Below, piece by piece: positions 34,726 to 43,602 of a DNA stretch of 64,000 nucleotides. This DNA is from a bacterium. Lineage in GTDB: Bacteria > UBA10199 > JACPAL01 > GCA-016699445. Position 1 is the stretch's first letter. Every line of letters starts with the position of its first letter. Made by a program: the position numbers and the translations under genes. The notes under the pieces are model-generated. The model was given only the letters and a program-made list of their open reading frames with translations, made no database searches and was not told the DNA's origin. The stretch is taken from NCBI GenBank assembly GCA_035454885.1, contig DATIGE010000014.1, positions 59,832-123,831 on the forward strand, written 5' to 3'.

Positions 34726-34754
<29 letters not shown>
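32742..34754 (-). CDS. TonB-dependent outer-membrane receptor, BtuB-like
   Basis: A 670-residue outer-membrane beta-barrel. A signal peptide (to about residue 27, LPARAE) is followed by a TonB-box-like stretch (PPVLVTADKQ), then the plug domain ([73 protein letters not shown]) and a 22-strand barrel ending in Phe. The ligand may be a corrinoid, a siderophore or another chelate. The only start is TTG at 34754 with a GGGAGA site, overlapping the regulator gene upstream by 29 bases, so the two are probably cotranscribed. Confidence 0.92.
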
Positions 34755-36159
<1,405 letters not shown>

Positions 36160-36295
36160 ATAAGTTCCCCGCTAGCACAGACTCCCGGCGCGGCGCAAGT
36201 AAGTGCATGGAATAATTTGAGATTCTTGCTTATTTTGGCCAATTTTTTATCCAGACTTTTTCATTTTGGATCATTTTACGCCTGGAAAATAGAGA

Positions 36296-36325
36296 TTGAA
36301 AACGATGTTTCGAAGACGTTAGCAT
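36296..36325 (+). promoter_or_regulatory. Probable sigma-70 promoter of the mglA-like gene
   Basis: TTGAAA (5 of 6) at 36296-36301 and TAGCAT (4 of 6) at 36320-36325, 18 bases apart, would give a transcript start near 36332 and a leader of about 50 bases containing the GAGGAA ribosome binding site. Confidence 0.45.
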
Positions 36326-36383
36326 TCGCTCTCACACCCGACGGGTGCGATTCAGGGCATTGGATTTTCTGAGGAACTGAAAC

Positions 36384-36962
36384 GTGTCATTCATCAACAC
36401 GCGGGACAAAGAGGTCAATTGCAAGATCGCCTATTTCGGACCGGCCTTCTCGGGCAAGACGACGACGCTCCGCCACATCTATCAGGAAACGGCGCCCGGC
36501 CATCGCGGCAAGATCACGACCCTTTCCGGGGCCGACGACAAGACGCTGTTTTTCGATTTTCTTCCCCTCTCGCTCGGCAAGATCAAGGATTACAACGTCC
36601 GCCTCCACCTCTATACCGTGCCCGGGCAGGTGATCTACGACTCTTCGCGCACGATCATCCTCAAGGGTGTGGACGGCGTCGTGTTCGTCGCCGACTCCCA
36701 GGTGGAAAAGCTGGAGGACAACCTGGAGAGCTGGCGGAACCTGGAAAAAAGCCTGAAGAACGCAGGACTCGACTTCAAAACGATCCCCATCGCCTTGCAA
36801 TACAACAAGCGGGACCTCGCCAACCGGATGCCGGCGGAGGAGTTCCGCGCCCTTTTCAACAACCGCGACCTCCCGGAATTTGAAACCATCGCGACGCAAG
36901 GGAAAAACGTCATGGAATGCTTCCAGGCGGTCGCCAAGAAAGTCCTAAAGGAGCTCAAATGA
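36384..36962 (+). CDS. mglA: MglA-type small Ras-like GTPase
   Basis: A 192-residue GTPase that follows Myxococcus MglA along its length: MSFINTRDKEVNCKIAYFGP, P-loop GPAFSGKTT (19-27), TLFFDFLP, the switch II YTVPGQVIYD (Gln82 kept), LKGVDGVVFVADSQ and base-specificity NKRD. MglA sets cell polarity and motility. Two key positions differ from M. xanthus: Gly21 (the Ras Gly12 equivalent) is Ala, and the intrinsic arginine finger Arg53 is Lys. The GTG start has a GAGGAA site 7 bases upstream. The gene is coupled (ATGA) to a lipoprotein; no mglB is present. Confidence 0.9.
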   Translation: MSFINTRDKEVNCKIAYFGPAFSGKTTTLRHIYQETAPGHRGKITTLSGADDKTLFFDFLPLSLGKIKDYNVRLHLYTVPGQVIYDSSRTIILKGVDGVVFVADSQVEKLEDNLESWRNLEKSLKNAGLDFKTIPIALQYNKRDLANRMPAEEFRALFNNRDLPEFETIATQGKNVMECFQAVAKKVLKELK

Positions 36963-37396
36963 TGCGCCGATCCCTCCTACTCGCCGCCGCCGCGATCCTG
37001 GTCGCGGCGGGATGTTCGAAGGCCCCGAAAATCCCCCGCGCCAAATCGAGCCCAGGCGCCCGTGTCTTCATCGTCGAGCCCGCGAACGGGGCGGCGGTGA
37101 CAAGCCCTATCACGGTCAAGTTCGGCGCCGAGGGCATCGAGCTCGCCAAGGCGGCGGATGGGATCAAGGACAACAGCGGGCATCACCACCTGCTCGTGGA
37201 TTTGGGCCAGCTTCCTCCGATGGATCAGCCCCTGCCGTCCAACGAGCACATCCTCCATTTCGGGCAGGCTCAGACGGAGACCAGCATCAACCTGCCGCCG
37301 GGCCAGCACACTCTCCAGCTCCTGCTGGCGGGCGGGAACCACGTCCCCAACGACCCTCCGGTGATATCCGAGAAGATTACGATCACGGTGCAATAG
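36959..37396 (+). CDS. DUF4399 lipoprotein
   Basis: A 145-residue lipoprotein precursor: MMRRSLLLAAAAILVAAGC with lipobox VAAGC. The mature part matches DUF4399: VFIVEPANGAAVTSPITVKF, then SGHHHLLVDLGQLP, HFGQAQTETSINLPPGQHTLQLL and a final GGNHVPNDPP. The clustered histidines suggest metal binding, but no function is established. The ATG overlaps the mglA stop (ATGA at 36959-36962). Its stop codon lies at the edge of a perfect 24-bp palindrome. Confidence 0.82.
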   Translation: MMRRSLLLAAAAILVAAGCSKAPKIPRAKSSPGARVFIVEPANGAAVTSPITVKFGAEGIELAKAADGIKDNSGHHHLLVDLGQLPPMDQPLPSNEHILHFGQAQTETSINLPPGQHTLQLLLAGGNHVPNDPPVISEKITITVQ

Positions 37397-37418
37397 CCCC
37401 GGAATTAATTCCGGGGCT
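37395..37418. repeat. Perfect 24-bp palindrome, GAATTAATTC core, copy 1
   Basis: A complete palindrome with arms AGCCCCG and CGGGGCT around GAATTAATTC. It begins inside the TAG stop of the DUF4399 gene. A second copy with compensatory arm changes starts 50 bp further on. It could act as a bidirectional terminator or a mobile palindromic element. Confidence 0.85.
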
Positions 37419-37444
37419 GGTCCCCTGGTGATGCCATGACGGAC

Positions 37445-37468
37445 AGCCACCGAATTAATTCGGTGGCT
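37445..37468. repeat. Perfect 24-bp palindrome, GAATTAATTC core, copy 2
   Basis: Arms AGCCACC and GGTGGCT around the same GAATTAATTC core; the last base falls in the stop codon of the convergent transaldolase gene. Relative to copy 1, arm positions 5 and 7 differ and both are compensated on the other side, so the palindrome is kept intact. Confidence 0.85.
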
Positions 37469-38112
37469 TATTTCGGGATCTTTTCCCAATCCTTGATGAA
37501 TCTTTCGATGCCGATGTCGGTCAGGGGGTGACTTGCGAGCTGCTTGAGGATCGCGGCGGGAATCGTGGCGACATCCGCACCGATCAGGGCCGCGTCGCGC
37601 ACGTGGATGGGGTTGCGGACGGACGCCACCAGGATCTTCGTCTCGAACTCGTAGTTGTCGTAGATTCTCCGGATGTGGCCGATCAGCTCCATGCCTTCCT
37701 CCGAAATGTCGTCCAACCGTCCGATGAAAGGGCTCACGTAGGTCGCGCCCGCCTTGGCGGCGAGCAGGGCCTGGTTGGCGGAAAACGTCACGGTCACGTT
37801 CGTCTTGATGCCCTGGGAGGCGAGATGCCGGACCGCCTTCAGGCCGGTCAGGGTCATCGGGACCTTGATCACGATGTTCTTGTGGATCTTCGCGAAGTGA
37901 TGCGCCTCCTTCATCATGCCGTCAAAGTCCAGACTGATCGTTTCCGCGCTGATGGGACCGTCGACGATGCCGCAGATGTCCTTCAGGATGTCATCGTACT
38001 TGCGGCCGACCTTGGCGGCGAGAGAGGGGTTGGTGGTCACGCCGTCGACCAAGCCCATCGCGTGGCATTCCTGGATCTCCTTCACGTCGGCGGTGTCGAT
38101 GAAAAATTCCAT
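37468..38112 (-). CDS. tal: Transaldolase, small (TalC/fructose-6-phosphate aldolase-like) type
   Basis: A 214-residue class I aldolase of the short transaldolase subfamily: [34 protein letters not shown], the Schiff-base lysine in [40 protein letters not shown] and [16 protein letters not shown]. It transfers a dihydroxyacetone unit in the pentose-phosphate pathway, or cleaves fructose-6-phosphate. The start at 38112 is fixed by the family N-terminus and an AAGGAG site; the frame is open further upstream. It overlaps the end of folK by 31 bases. Confidence 0.93.
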   Translation of the reverse strand: MEFFIDTADVKEIQECHAMGLVDGVTTNPSLAAKVGRKYDDILKDICGIVDGPISAETISLDFDGMMKEAHHFAKIHKNIVIKVPMTLTGLKAVRHLASQGIKTNVTVTFSANQALLAAKAGATYVSPFIGRLDDISEEGMELIGHIRRIYDNYEFETKILVASVRNPIHVRDAALIGADVATIPAAILKQLASHPLTDIGIERFIKDWEKIPK

Positions 38113-38573
38113 AAAATCTCCTTGATCGTTTTCTTGAGTACCGGATGCACCACATCCTTCGCTAAGTCCGCAAGGGGTTTCAGCACGAAGCCACGGCGGG
38201 TCATTTCCGGATGGGGGATCTTGAGGCGGGGCGAATCCAGAACAAGATTTTCGTAGAGGAGGATGTCGAGGTCGATCGTCCGCGGCGACCAATCGCCCTT
38301 TCCGGTCCGGCCGAGTTCGCGCTCTATCGTTTCGAGGAGGTCAAGGAGGCGTTCCGGGTCGAGGACGGTTTCGACTTCGAAGACGCCGTTGAGAAAGTCC
38401 GGTTGGGAGGGCTGACCCGGCTTGAGCAGCGCTTGAGTCTCATAAAGAGGCGAAACACGTCGGACGTGAGCCCCTGACTGGCCAAGACGGCTGCGAGATC
38501 TCTCGATGTTCTCATGGCGGTCTCCTTGGTTTGAACCAACGCCGATGTAAACGATGTAGGGGCGCATGGCCAT
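38082..38573 (-). CDS. folK: 2-amino-4-hydroxy-6-hydroxymethyldihydropteridine pyrophosphokinase
   Basis: A 163-residue HPPK of normal length: [15 protein letters not shown] at the N-terminus, [22 protein letters not shown] substrate loop, [10 protein letters not shown], and the signature [39 protein letters not shown]. It pyrophosphorylates the pterin precursor in folate synthesis. The 31-base overlap with transaldolase suggests cotranscription; the dapL gene lies just upstream in the same direction. Confidence 0.92.
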   Translation of the reverse strand: MAMRPYIVYIGVGSNQGDRHENIERSRSRLGQSGAHVRRVSPLYETQALLKPGQPSQPDFLNGVFEVETVLDPERLLDLLETIERELGRTGKGDWSPRTIDLDILLYENLVLDSPRLKIPHPEMTRRGFVLKPLADLAKDVVHPVLKKTIKEILWNFSSTPPT

Positions 38574-38583
38574 GCGCCCTTAC
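38556..38583. repeat. GTAGGGGCG-family palindromic repeat, copy 1
   Basis: GTAGGGGCGCATG pairs with CATGCGCCCTTAC over 28 bases with one G-T mismatch. It overlaps the folK start region and the dapL stop. Two further copies with the same outer arms are at 49960 and 55088. Confidence 0.75.
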
Positions 38584-39743
38584 AATTTTAATTTCGCCAA
38601 TCGTTCAATCGCCTCACCGATCCGCTTTTCGTCCCGCGTGAGGGCGAACCGCACGTACCCTTCGCCACCCGCGCCGAACCCGACGCCGGGGGTGATGACG
38701 ACGCCCGCCTCTTCCAGCGCCTTCATCGCAAGCCGCTTCGAATCGTAACCCTTCGGAACAGCCACCCATACGTAGAAGGCGGCCGTCGCCTCGGCCACGT
38801 CCCATCCGATCTTTTTCAAACCCTCGACGAGCGCGCGGCGCCGGTTGCGGTAAATCTTCCTCATGTCCTCCACACACGCCTGGTCGCCCTCCAACGCGGC
38901 GACGCCCGCCCACTGGACAGCCTGGAAGATCCCGGAGTCGATGTTCGTCTTCACTTTGCCCAGCCCGGCAATGACATCCCTGTTGCCGCAGGCGAATCCG
39001 ATCCGCCATCCGGTCATGTTGTACGTCTTCGAAAGCGAATGAAATTCAATGCCGACCTCGCGCGCCCCGTCGATCTCCAGGAACGAGAGCGGCTTCTCGC
39101 CCTCGTACTGCTCGCAGTAAGCCGCGTCGCTGCACACGATGATGCCATTTTTTTTCGCAAAGGCGGTCACTCGCTCGAAGAACCCGCGCCCGGCCACCGC
39201 GCCCGTCGGGTTGTTCGGGTAGTTCACGTGGATGACCTTCGCCCGCTTGAGGACGTCCGCCGGGATCGCGTCCAGGTCGGGCAGAAAGCGGTTCTCGCGC
39301 TTCAGGGGCATGAAGTGGGGCTCCCCGCCCGCGAAGAGCGTGCCCGTATTATAGGGAGGATAACCGGGGGACGGGACGAGGACGACGTCGCCCGGATTGA
39401 CGAAGGCCAGGGGGAAATTCGCGATGCCCTCCTTGGAGCCGATCAGAGCGACGACCTCCGTTGCGGGATCAAGCGTGACGCCGAAGCGCCTCTTCATCCA
39501 GCCTGCCGCCGCCTCCCGAAAACGCGGCATTCCCTCATAGCTCGGGTATTGATGATTGGCGGCGTCCGACGCCGCCTTTTGGAGGGCCTCGATGATGTGC
39601 CTGGGCGTGGGCTGGTCTGGGTCGCCGATCCCCAGGTCGATCAGGTCGACGCCCTTTTTCAGCTGCTCGGCCTTGAGCCGGTCGATCTCGGCGAAGAGAT
39701 ACGGCGGGAGGTGCTTGATGCGGTCGGCGAGCCGTATGTCCAC
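38580..39743 (-). CDS. dapL: LL-diaminopimelate aminotransferase
   Basis: A 387-residue class I/II PLP aminotransferase. The N-terminal ADRIKHLPPYLFAEIDRLK, DLGIGDPDQPTP, YPSYEGMPRFREA, HVNYPNNPTGA, CSDAAYCEQYEGEKPLS and the PLP-lysine motif SLSKTYNMTGWR (Lys239) match the DapL type closely. It converts tetrahydrodipicolinate directly to LL-diaminopimelate, bypassing DapD/C/E. dapA, dapB, dapF and lysA lie about 10 kb upstream on the same strand, completing the aminotransferase variant of the lysine pathway. Confidence 0.9.
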   Translation of the reverse strand: MDIRLADRIKHLPPYLFAEIDRLKAEQLKKGVDLIDLGIGDPDQPTPRHIIEALQKAASDAANHQYPSYEGMPRFREAAAGWMKRRFGVTLDPATEVVALIGSKEGIANFPLAFVNPGDVVLVPSPGYPPYNTGTLFAGGEPHFMPLKRENRFLPDLDAIPADVLKRAKVIHVNYPNNPTGAVAGRGFFERVTAFAKKNGIIVCSDAAYCEQYEGEKPLSFLEIDGAREVGIEFHSLSKTYNMTGWRIGFACGNRDVIAGLGKVKTNIDSGIFQAVQWAGVAALEGDQACVEDMRKIYRNRRRALVEGLKKIGWDVAEATAAFYVWVAVPKGYDSKRLAMKALEEAGVVITPGVGFGAGGEGYVRFALTRDEKRIGEAIERLAKLKL

Positions 39744-39822
39744 GTTTCACACCTCAAAAATGAATGCCTGAATCGCACCCGTTAGGGTGTGACTTTTCGA
39801 CTATCGGCCGTGGGCTCAAAAG

Positions 39823-40596
39823 TCAAACGGCTTGCGCGGCGGGGGGCGCGTCGAGCTTGAGCTCCAGGGCGCGCATCTGCTCGCGCAGGACGGACCGGAA
39901 GGTCCTGAGATCGACGAGGTTTTCCTCCGTGGGCGGGACGTCCCAACGGGTCATCGGGGCCATCACCAGAAACACCTTGTCCATGAATTCTCCGAAAATC
40001 TCGCGATGGACGCCCCCCCAATCCCGGCCCGACAAGATCGAAAGACCCCGGCCGAAGTCCTGGAACATCCGCAGCATGCGTCCGAGATGGCGGGCCGTCA
40101 GGCGATGTCGGATCTCGTCAATGTGCCCCCATTCCTTGGGATCGACCGTGTAAGGCACCTGGAAATATTCCTGGTCGTAGGCGGTCAGGGAGGAACGGAG
40201 CTCCCTCAAAAACAGGGCGCCGATCTTGGAGGCCAGGGCCCTTGCATCGGATTCATCCGTCACGGCCCAGTTGAGCGCCACGAGATTGAGGTCACGGAGC
40301 TCCCCGAACGGACGGGTCTTGACCGCCCAATATTTTTGCAGACCGCGAACGAGCAGCGTCGCCGCCCCGGCCGCCAGTGCCAGGCCCCCGAACTCCTCCA
40401 GGCTCATGCCCAAGAACGGTAAGCCTCCGAAGAGAGCCCCCTGGCTGAAAAGACCCTGCCGCTCCCCCGGCCGCGTCATGGATTGGAACCGTCCGAAGGC
40501 CGCAGCGGAATCCTGCGCCGCGTCGGCGGGCGGGGTCGCAGGCGCCGCGGACGGCAAGAACCGGCTCAAGAATGAGGGGACGGGCCCGATGATCAT
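39823..40596 (-). CDS. Hypothetical protein with central hydrophobic segment
   Basis: A 257-residue protein I do not recognise. An Ala/Pro-rich N-terminus (to about 45) is followed by a Gly/Leu-rich hydrophobic stretch (about 48-85: GGLPFLGMSLEEFGGLALAAGAATLL), then a helical soluble region with many Arg/Glu and Trp residues. No catalytic motif is evident. It is divergent from the HPr-domain gene across an 83-bp gap, and the two proteins have similar style, so they may work together. Confidence 0.6.
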   Translation of the reverse strand: MIIGPVPSFLSRFLPSAAPATPPADAAQDSAAAFGRFQSMTRPGERQGLFSQGALFGGLPFLGMSLEEFGGLALAAGAATLLVRGLQKYWAVKTRPFGELRDLNLVALNWAVTDESDARALASKIGALFLRELRSSLTAYDQEYFQVPYTVDPKEWGHIDEIRHRLTARHLGRMLRMFQDFGRGLSILSGRDWGGVHREIFGEFMDKVFLVMAPMTRWDVPPTEENLVDLRTFRSVLREQMRALELKLDAPPAAQAV

Positions 40597-40679
40597 GAAT
40601 TCTCCAAAACAGGCCTCTTTTCGGTCGCCTGAGGGAAAAGTTGCAACTTTTCCAAAATTCCGCCGATAGGGGCCGCGAT

Positions 40680-41597
40680 ATGGTTTTCAACCCTTTTACC
40701 GGCGTTTCGAACTTTCAGGCGGCCTTGTCGGGCCGGCTGGCCCAACTCTCGCAGACTCTCGCCTCAGGCGTCTTGGAGCGCGTCAACGCCCTTCCGCATT
40801 GGCAGTCGGCCGTCGTGGAGAGGCCGACCACCTTGGGGGATCTCGCGCGCCCGCTCGTGGCGTTTCACTTCATGATGAACCCCACGTTTGGAGGGGCGAT
40901 CTGCCGCGTCCTGAGGCTCGATCCGCGGTCCGTCTACCGGAGGGAGATCCGGGCGGATCGTCTCCTTCCCCTCCGGGACACCCTTCCGCTGACCTTGACC
41001 GATCACATCCATTCGGTCCCGGCCGCCAAGATCGTCCTGCTCCTCCAGAAGCATCCCAAAGTCCGCCTTTTCATTGCTCGAGAAAACCGCGCCGAGGCGC
41101 GTTTGACCGCCTCCATCATCGGCATCCTCCTCATGGGGATCAAACAGGGCGAAAATGTCACCTTCCGCGCCGAGGGCGAAGGGGCCGCCGAGGTCCTGCG
41201 CCAGATACGAAAGTACAACGCCGCCGAGTGGTTCAACGGGGACCGTCGGCGATCCCGGGTCGATTTCCGCGATATCCAGGGGACCGACGTGGGCGGCATC
41301 GTCCGGCAGGTCTTGGAAGTCATGCGAGAGTTCGAGGAAGACGAGCTGGCGGCCATCTATCATCCGGAAACGCGCCGCCTCATCGTCGGCCACATCCTCA
41401 GCACCCACCGTGAGATCGCGAAATCCGCGGGTTTTGGCGACTCCGATTCTTATCTCCGGTTGAATCTCGACGCCCGGGGCGGGCGCCTCCAGGCCTGCTT
41501 TGGGCCGGGCAAGGACGAAGAGAGCAAGGAAGGAAGGGACCAACTCCAAGTCTGGCTGGCGGAACTTTTCCGGGGCGTCAATGTCCCCCCATTTTGA
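40680..41597 (+). CDS. Protein with internal HPr-like domain
   Basis: A 305-residue protein with no overall match that I know. Residues about 103-180 follow the phosphocarrier HPr pattern: IHSVPAAKIVLLLQKHP aligns with the HPr active-site HTRPAA (His111 kept, Arg replaced by Val), ASIIGILLMGIKQG aligns with the Ser46 helix (Ser kept), and NVTFRAEGEGAAEVLRQI with the last strand and helix. The flanking N- and C-terminal parts are unknown. I chose the ATG at 40680; the frame opens earlier at a non-preferred start. Whether it is phosphorylated is open. Confidence 0.65.
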   Translation: MVFNPFTGVSNFQAALSGRLAQLSQTLASGVLERVNALPHWQSAVVERPTTLGDLARPLVAFHFMMNPTFGGAICRVLRLDPRSVYRREIRADRLLPLRDTLPLTLTDHIHSVPAAKIVLLLQKHPKVRLFIARENRAEARLTASIIGILLMGIKQGENVTFRAEGEGAAEVLRQIRKYNAAEWFNGDRRRSRVDFRDIQGTDVGGIVRQVLEVMREFEEDELAAIYHPETRRLIVGHILSTHREIAKSAGFGDSDSYLRLNLDARGGRLQACFGPGKDEESKEGRDQLQVWLAELFRGVNVPPF

Positions 41598-41702
41598 GTG
41601 ACTGAATATTCGAACGTACCCGTCTTGGAAGTGACTTCGAAAACCGGCAATCCCATCCACTAAGCCGGGAGAAACGTCTCGTATTTTTTTTACCAACTTT
41701 GC

Positions 41703-42167
41703 TCATGCCGCCCGTTTGAACGACCATTTAAACTCGTAATTCAACATCGCGGCGATCTCGATGAGCCGAGAGAGTTCCTTCTTGTAGTTTGTCGTATCCA
41801 ATAACCGCGACAACTGGGACATGGAGGTACCAAGGCGTCTTGCCAATTCACGTTTCGGAACTTTGGCTTCCCGGATGAGCTGATTCAGCAGCTTCGTCAT
41901 TTCATAGAGTGTGTTTTCACGGACGTATTCGGGATTTTGGACGATGTGCAACGGTTGATCGTAAGGCACGTATTCCTTTTTCCCGTTATTAAGAGTGAAA
42001 TAGAAAGAATGTCTTCCCACCTCGGGATCTGGTCCGACCTCAACGACTTTGTCATGAATACCCAGGGCCGAATAAGGACAGTCCACCTTCAACCCCGAGG
42101 TATATTCCAAGTGAAAGGCTCGCTTCTTATTGTCAAACCCAACTTTTTTGAACTTGTTATGTTTCAT
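41703..42167 (-). CDS. Helix-turn-helix protein paired with DUF4160 gene (antitoxin-like)
   Basis: A 154-residue protein. Residues 1-65 form a small beta-rich domain (VGFDNKKRAFHLEYTSGLKVDCPYSAL) of the DUF2442 style. Residues about 90-150 hold an HTH of the XRE type (VPKRELARRLGTSMSQLSRLLDT). Its ATG overlaps the stop of the DUF4160 gene (ATGA at 42164-42167). Adjacent DUF4160 and DUF2442/HTH genes are a recurrent pair proposed as toxin-antitoxin-like. The GC content is lower than in neighbours. Confidence 0.75.
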   Translation of the reverse strand: MKHNKFKKVGFDNKKRAFHLEYTSGLKVDCPYSALGIHDKVVEVGPDPEVGRHSFYFTLNNGKKEYVPYDQPLHIVQNPEYVRENTLYEMTKLLNQLIREAKVPKRELARRLGTSMSQLSRLLDTTNYKKELSRLIEIAAMLNYEFKWSFKRAA

Positions 42168-42469
42168 GTAATAACCCCTTCATTCACCAGCGACCTTAAG
42201 ATCTTGCGTAATCTTCGGCTGACTTTTCCTTTCATCACCGTCAAGGCTTCATCCAGTTCCATTTTGGCGATCAATTTGCCGTCTTTCAGCACATGGACAT
42301 GCCGCGGCGGATGATCGCCGACCCAAAACTCAAAGATATAACCGCCCCGCTTGATCCTGCCCACACAGCCTCCAATATGATACCTTTTACGGTATCGCTT
42401 GTCAAAACCCTCAAACTGACTGTTTGTGCCAGGCAAGACCTGTGCCAATGGGGCTGGCTCAAAATGCAT
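42164..42469 (-). CDS. DUF4160 protein (toxin-like partner)
   Basis: A 101-residue protein with the DUF4160 core: GYIFEFWVGDHPPRHVHVLKDGKLIAKMELD, where the HPPRHVHV motif stands for the usual HNPPHFHV, followed by a basic helical tail (GKVSRRLRKILRSLVNEG). The first 40 residues are longer than usual and may include non-native sequence. Overlap with the HTH gene suggests coupled expression. Biochemical activity is unknown. Confidence 0.72.
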   Translation of the reverse strand: MHFEPAPLAQVLPGTNSQFEGFDKRYRKRYHIGGCVGRIKRGGYIFEFWVGDHPPRHVHVLKDGKLIAKMELDEALTVMKGKVSRRLRKILRSLVNEGVIT

Positions 42470-42499
42470 GGAGAACTTTGGGTCTGACGGGATTGTTGA

Positions 42500-42541
42500 G
42501 TTCGACTTTTCGGACGGGGAGGTTTGAATTTTGGACGGTGA
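42500..42541. repeat. Imperfect direct repeat, left copy, flanking the ORF6N gene
   Basis: A 42-base segment beginning GTTCGACTTTTCGGACGGG and containing GGTTTGAATTTTGGACGG. It matches the segment at 43139-43180 at most positions with one gap. Confidence 0.65.
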
Positions 42542-42556
42542 TCCGGGAGTCGCAGT

Positions 42557-43078
42557 TTAGTCCCTCGCGAAACCGATTTTCCTGGCGTTTGATAACGGCG
42601 GAGCCATCAGCTGCCGGATGGCGTCGAAGACGGCCTTGAATTGGGAGTCGTATTTCTTTTCCAGTTCCGCAAGTTTCCGAGCAAGGTCCTTGTTTGAGGA
42701 CAACAACTGCCGCAGACGAACAAAGGCCCGCATAATTTCGATGTTAACGTGGATGGCGCGATTGCTATTCAGAACGCCCGACAACATCGCGACTCCTTGT
42801 TCCGTAAAAACGTACGGCAGGTATTTCCGGTGTTTACCCCGACCCAGCTTTAAGATCGCAAAATGCGATCTTAGAGATTGGGCCTCCTCGGCAGTCAGCT
42901 GAAACATGAAGTCGGACGGGAACCTCTTGCGATTCCTCTTAACCTGCTCGTTGAGCCGGAAAGTCGGAACGCCGTAGAGTTCCGCCAGGTTGGAATCCAG
43001 AATCACCTTGCAGCCGCGAACCCAAAGTATCAGGTGTTCAATTTGATCGACGGGAATTGGTTGATCGATTTCGGCCAT
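42557..43078 (-). CDS. ORF6N domain protein
   Basis: A 173-residue protein with an N-terminal ORF6N domain, a DNA-binding module of phage and mobile-element genes: HLILWVRGCKVILDSNLAELYGVPTFRLNEQVKRN, KRFPSDFMFQLT, and LPYVFTEQGVAMLSGVLNS. The C-terminal part is a coiled-coil-like helix (LRQLLSSNKDLARKLAELEKKYDSQFKAVFDAI). I chose the ATG at 43078; an upstream start would add 13 residues. Imperfect direct repeats lie on both sides, consistent with acquisition as a cassette. Confidence 0.85.
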   Translation of the reverse strand: MAEIDQPIPVDQIEHLILWVRGCKVILDSNLAELYGVPTFRLNEQVKRNRKRFPSDFMFQLTAEEAQSLRSHFAILKLGRGKHRKYLPYVFTEQGVAMLSGVLNSNRAIHVNIEIMRAFVRLRQLLSSNKDLARKLAELEKKYDSQFKAVFDAIRQLMAPPLSNARKIGFARD

Positions 43079-43138
43079 GATGGAAGTCTGTAGCAAGCTC
43101 CGTGCCAAGAGATTCAATCGGAAGCTGAGGCGTAAAGG

Positions 43139-43180
43139 GTTCGAATTTCGGACGGGTGGGTTTGAATTTCGGATGGACGA
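43139..43180. repeat. Imperfect direct repeat, right copy, flanking the ORF6N gene
   Basis: It begins GTTCGAATTTCGGACGGG and continues with GGTTTGAATTTCGGATGG, the counterpart of 42500-42541. Each copy itself contains two related halves (TTCGAATTTCGGACGG and TTTGAATTTCGGATGG in this one). Confidence 0.65.
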
Positions 43181-43244
43181 ACTGCTTCCTACCTACCTTT
43201 CATTAGCTTGTAGACGCGCCCGGTACCTGGTTTTGTTTAATTTT

Positions 43245-43592
43245 CTATTGAGTCCAGTTAGACCATTTGCAGCTTTTACAATTAATTACGAAATAAGTTT
43301 CGTCTCTTTGATCATCATTATACGAGCCGCGTTCTAATTCGGCAGATCCACAATTCGGACAAATATTATATGGTAAGGGGTCGGATGGATCTGAACTATA
43401 CACCCTGTGCTTATATAAATTCAGTATCTGTTCTGCGGTCCAATCGATATCCTCTGGATTCTTCGCAAGTATTCCCTTGATGCTTTCTACGTTGAACCAT
43501 TCGGGCTTTTTCTTGTCAGAACGACGATAGTAGAAGTGTTGAGTAGCCCATGAGATTGCAGCCCCGAGAATGAAGAAGATAACATTTTCCAT
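43245..43592 (-). CDS. Membrane-anchored zinc-ribbon protein
   Basis: A 115-residue protein with an N-terminal transmembrane helix (MENVIFFILGAAISWATQHF), a charged linker (RRSDKKKPEWFNVESIKGIL) and a C-terminal zinc ribbon: NICPNCGSAEL pairs with VINCKSCKWSNW. I do not recognise a specific family. Base composition is more AT-rich than the neighbouring operon, so it probably belongs to the accessory patch. It lies 10 bp downstream of the aldehyde dehydrogenase gene in the same direction. Confidence 0.7.
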   Translation of the reverse strand: MENVIFFILGAAISWATQHFYYRRSDKKKPEWFNVESIKGILAKNPEDIDWTAEQILNLYKHRVYSSDPSDPLPYNICPNCGSAELERGSYNDDQRDETYFVINCKSCKWSNWTQ

Positions 43593-43602
43593 TTAAGCCA
43601 AC

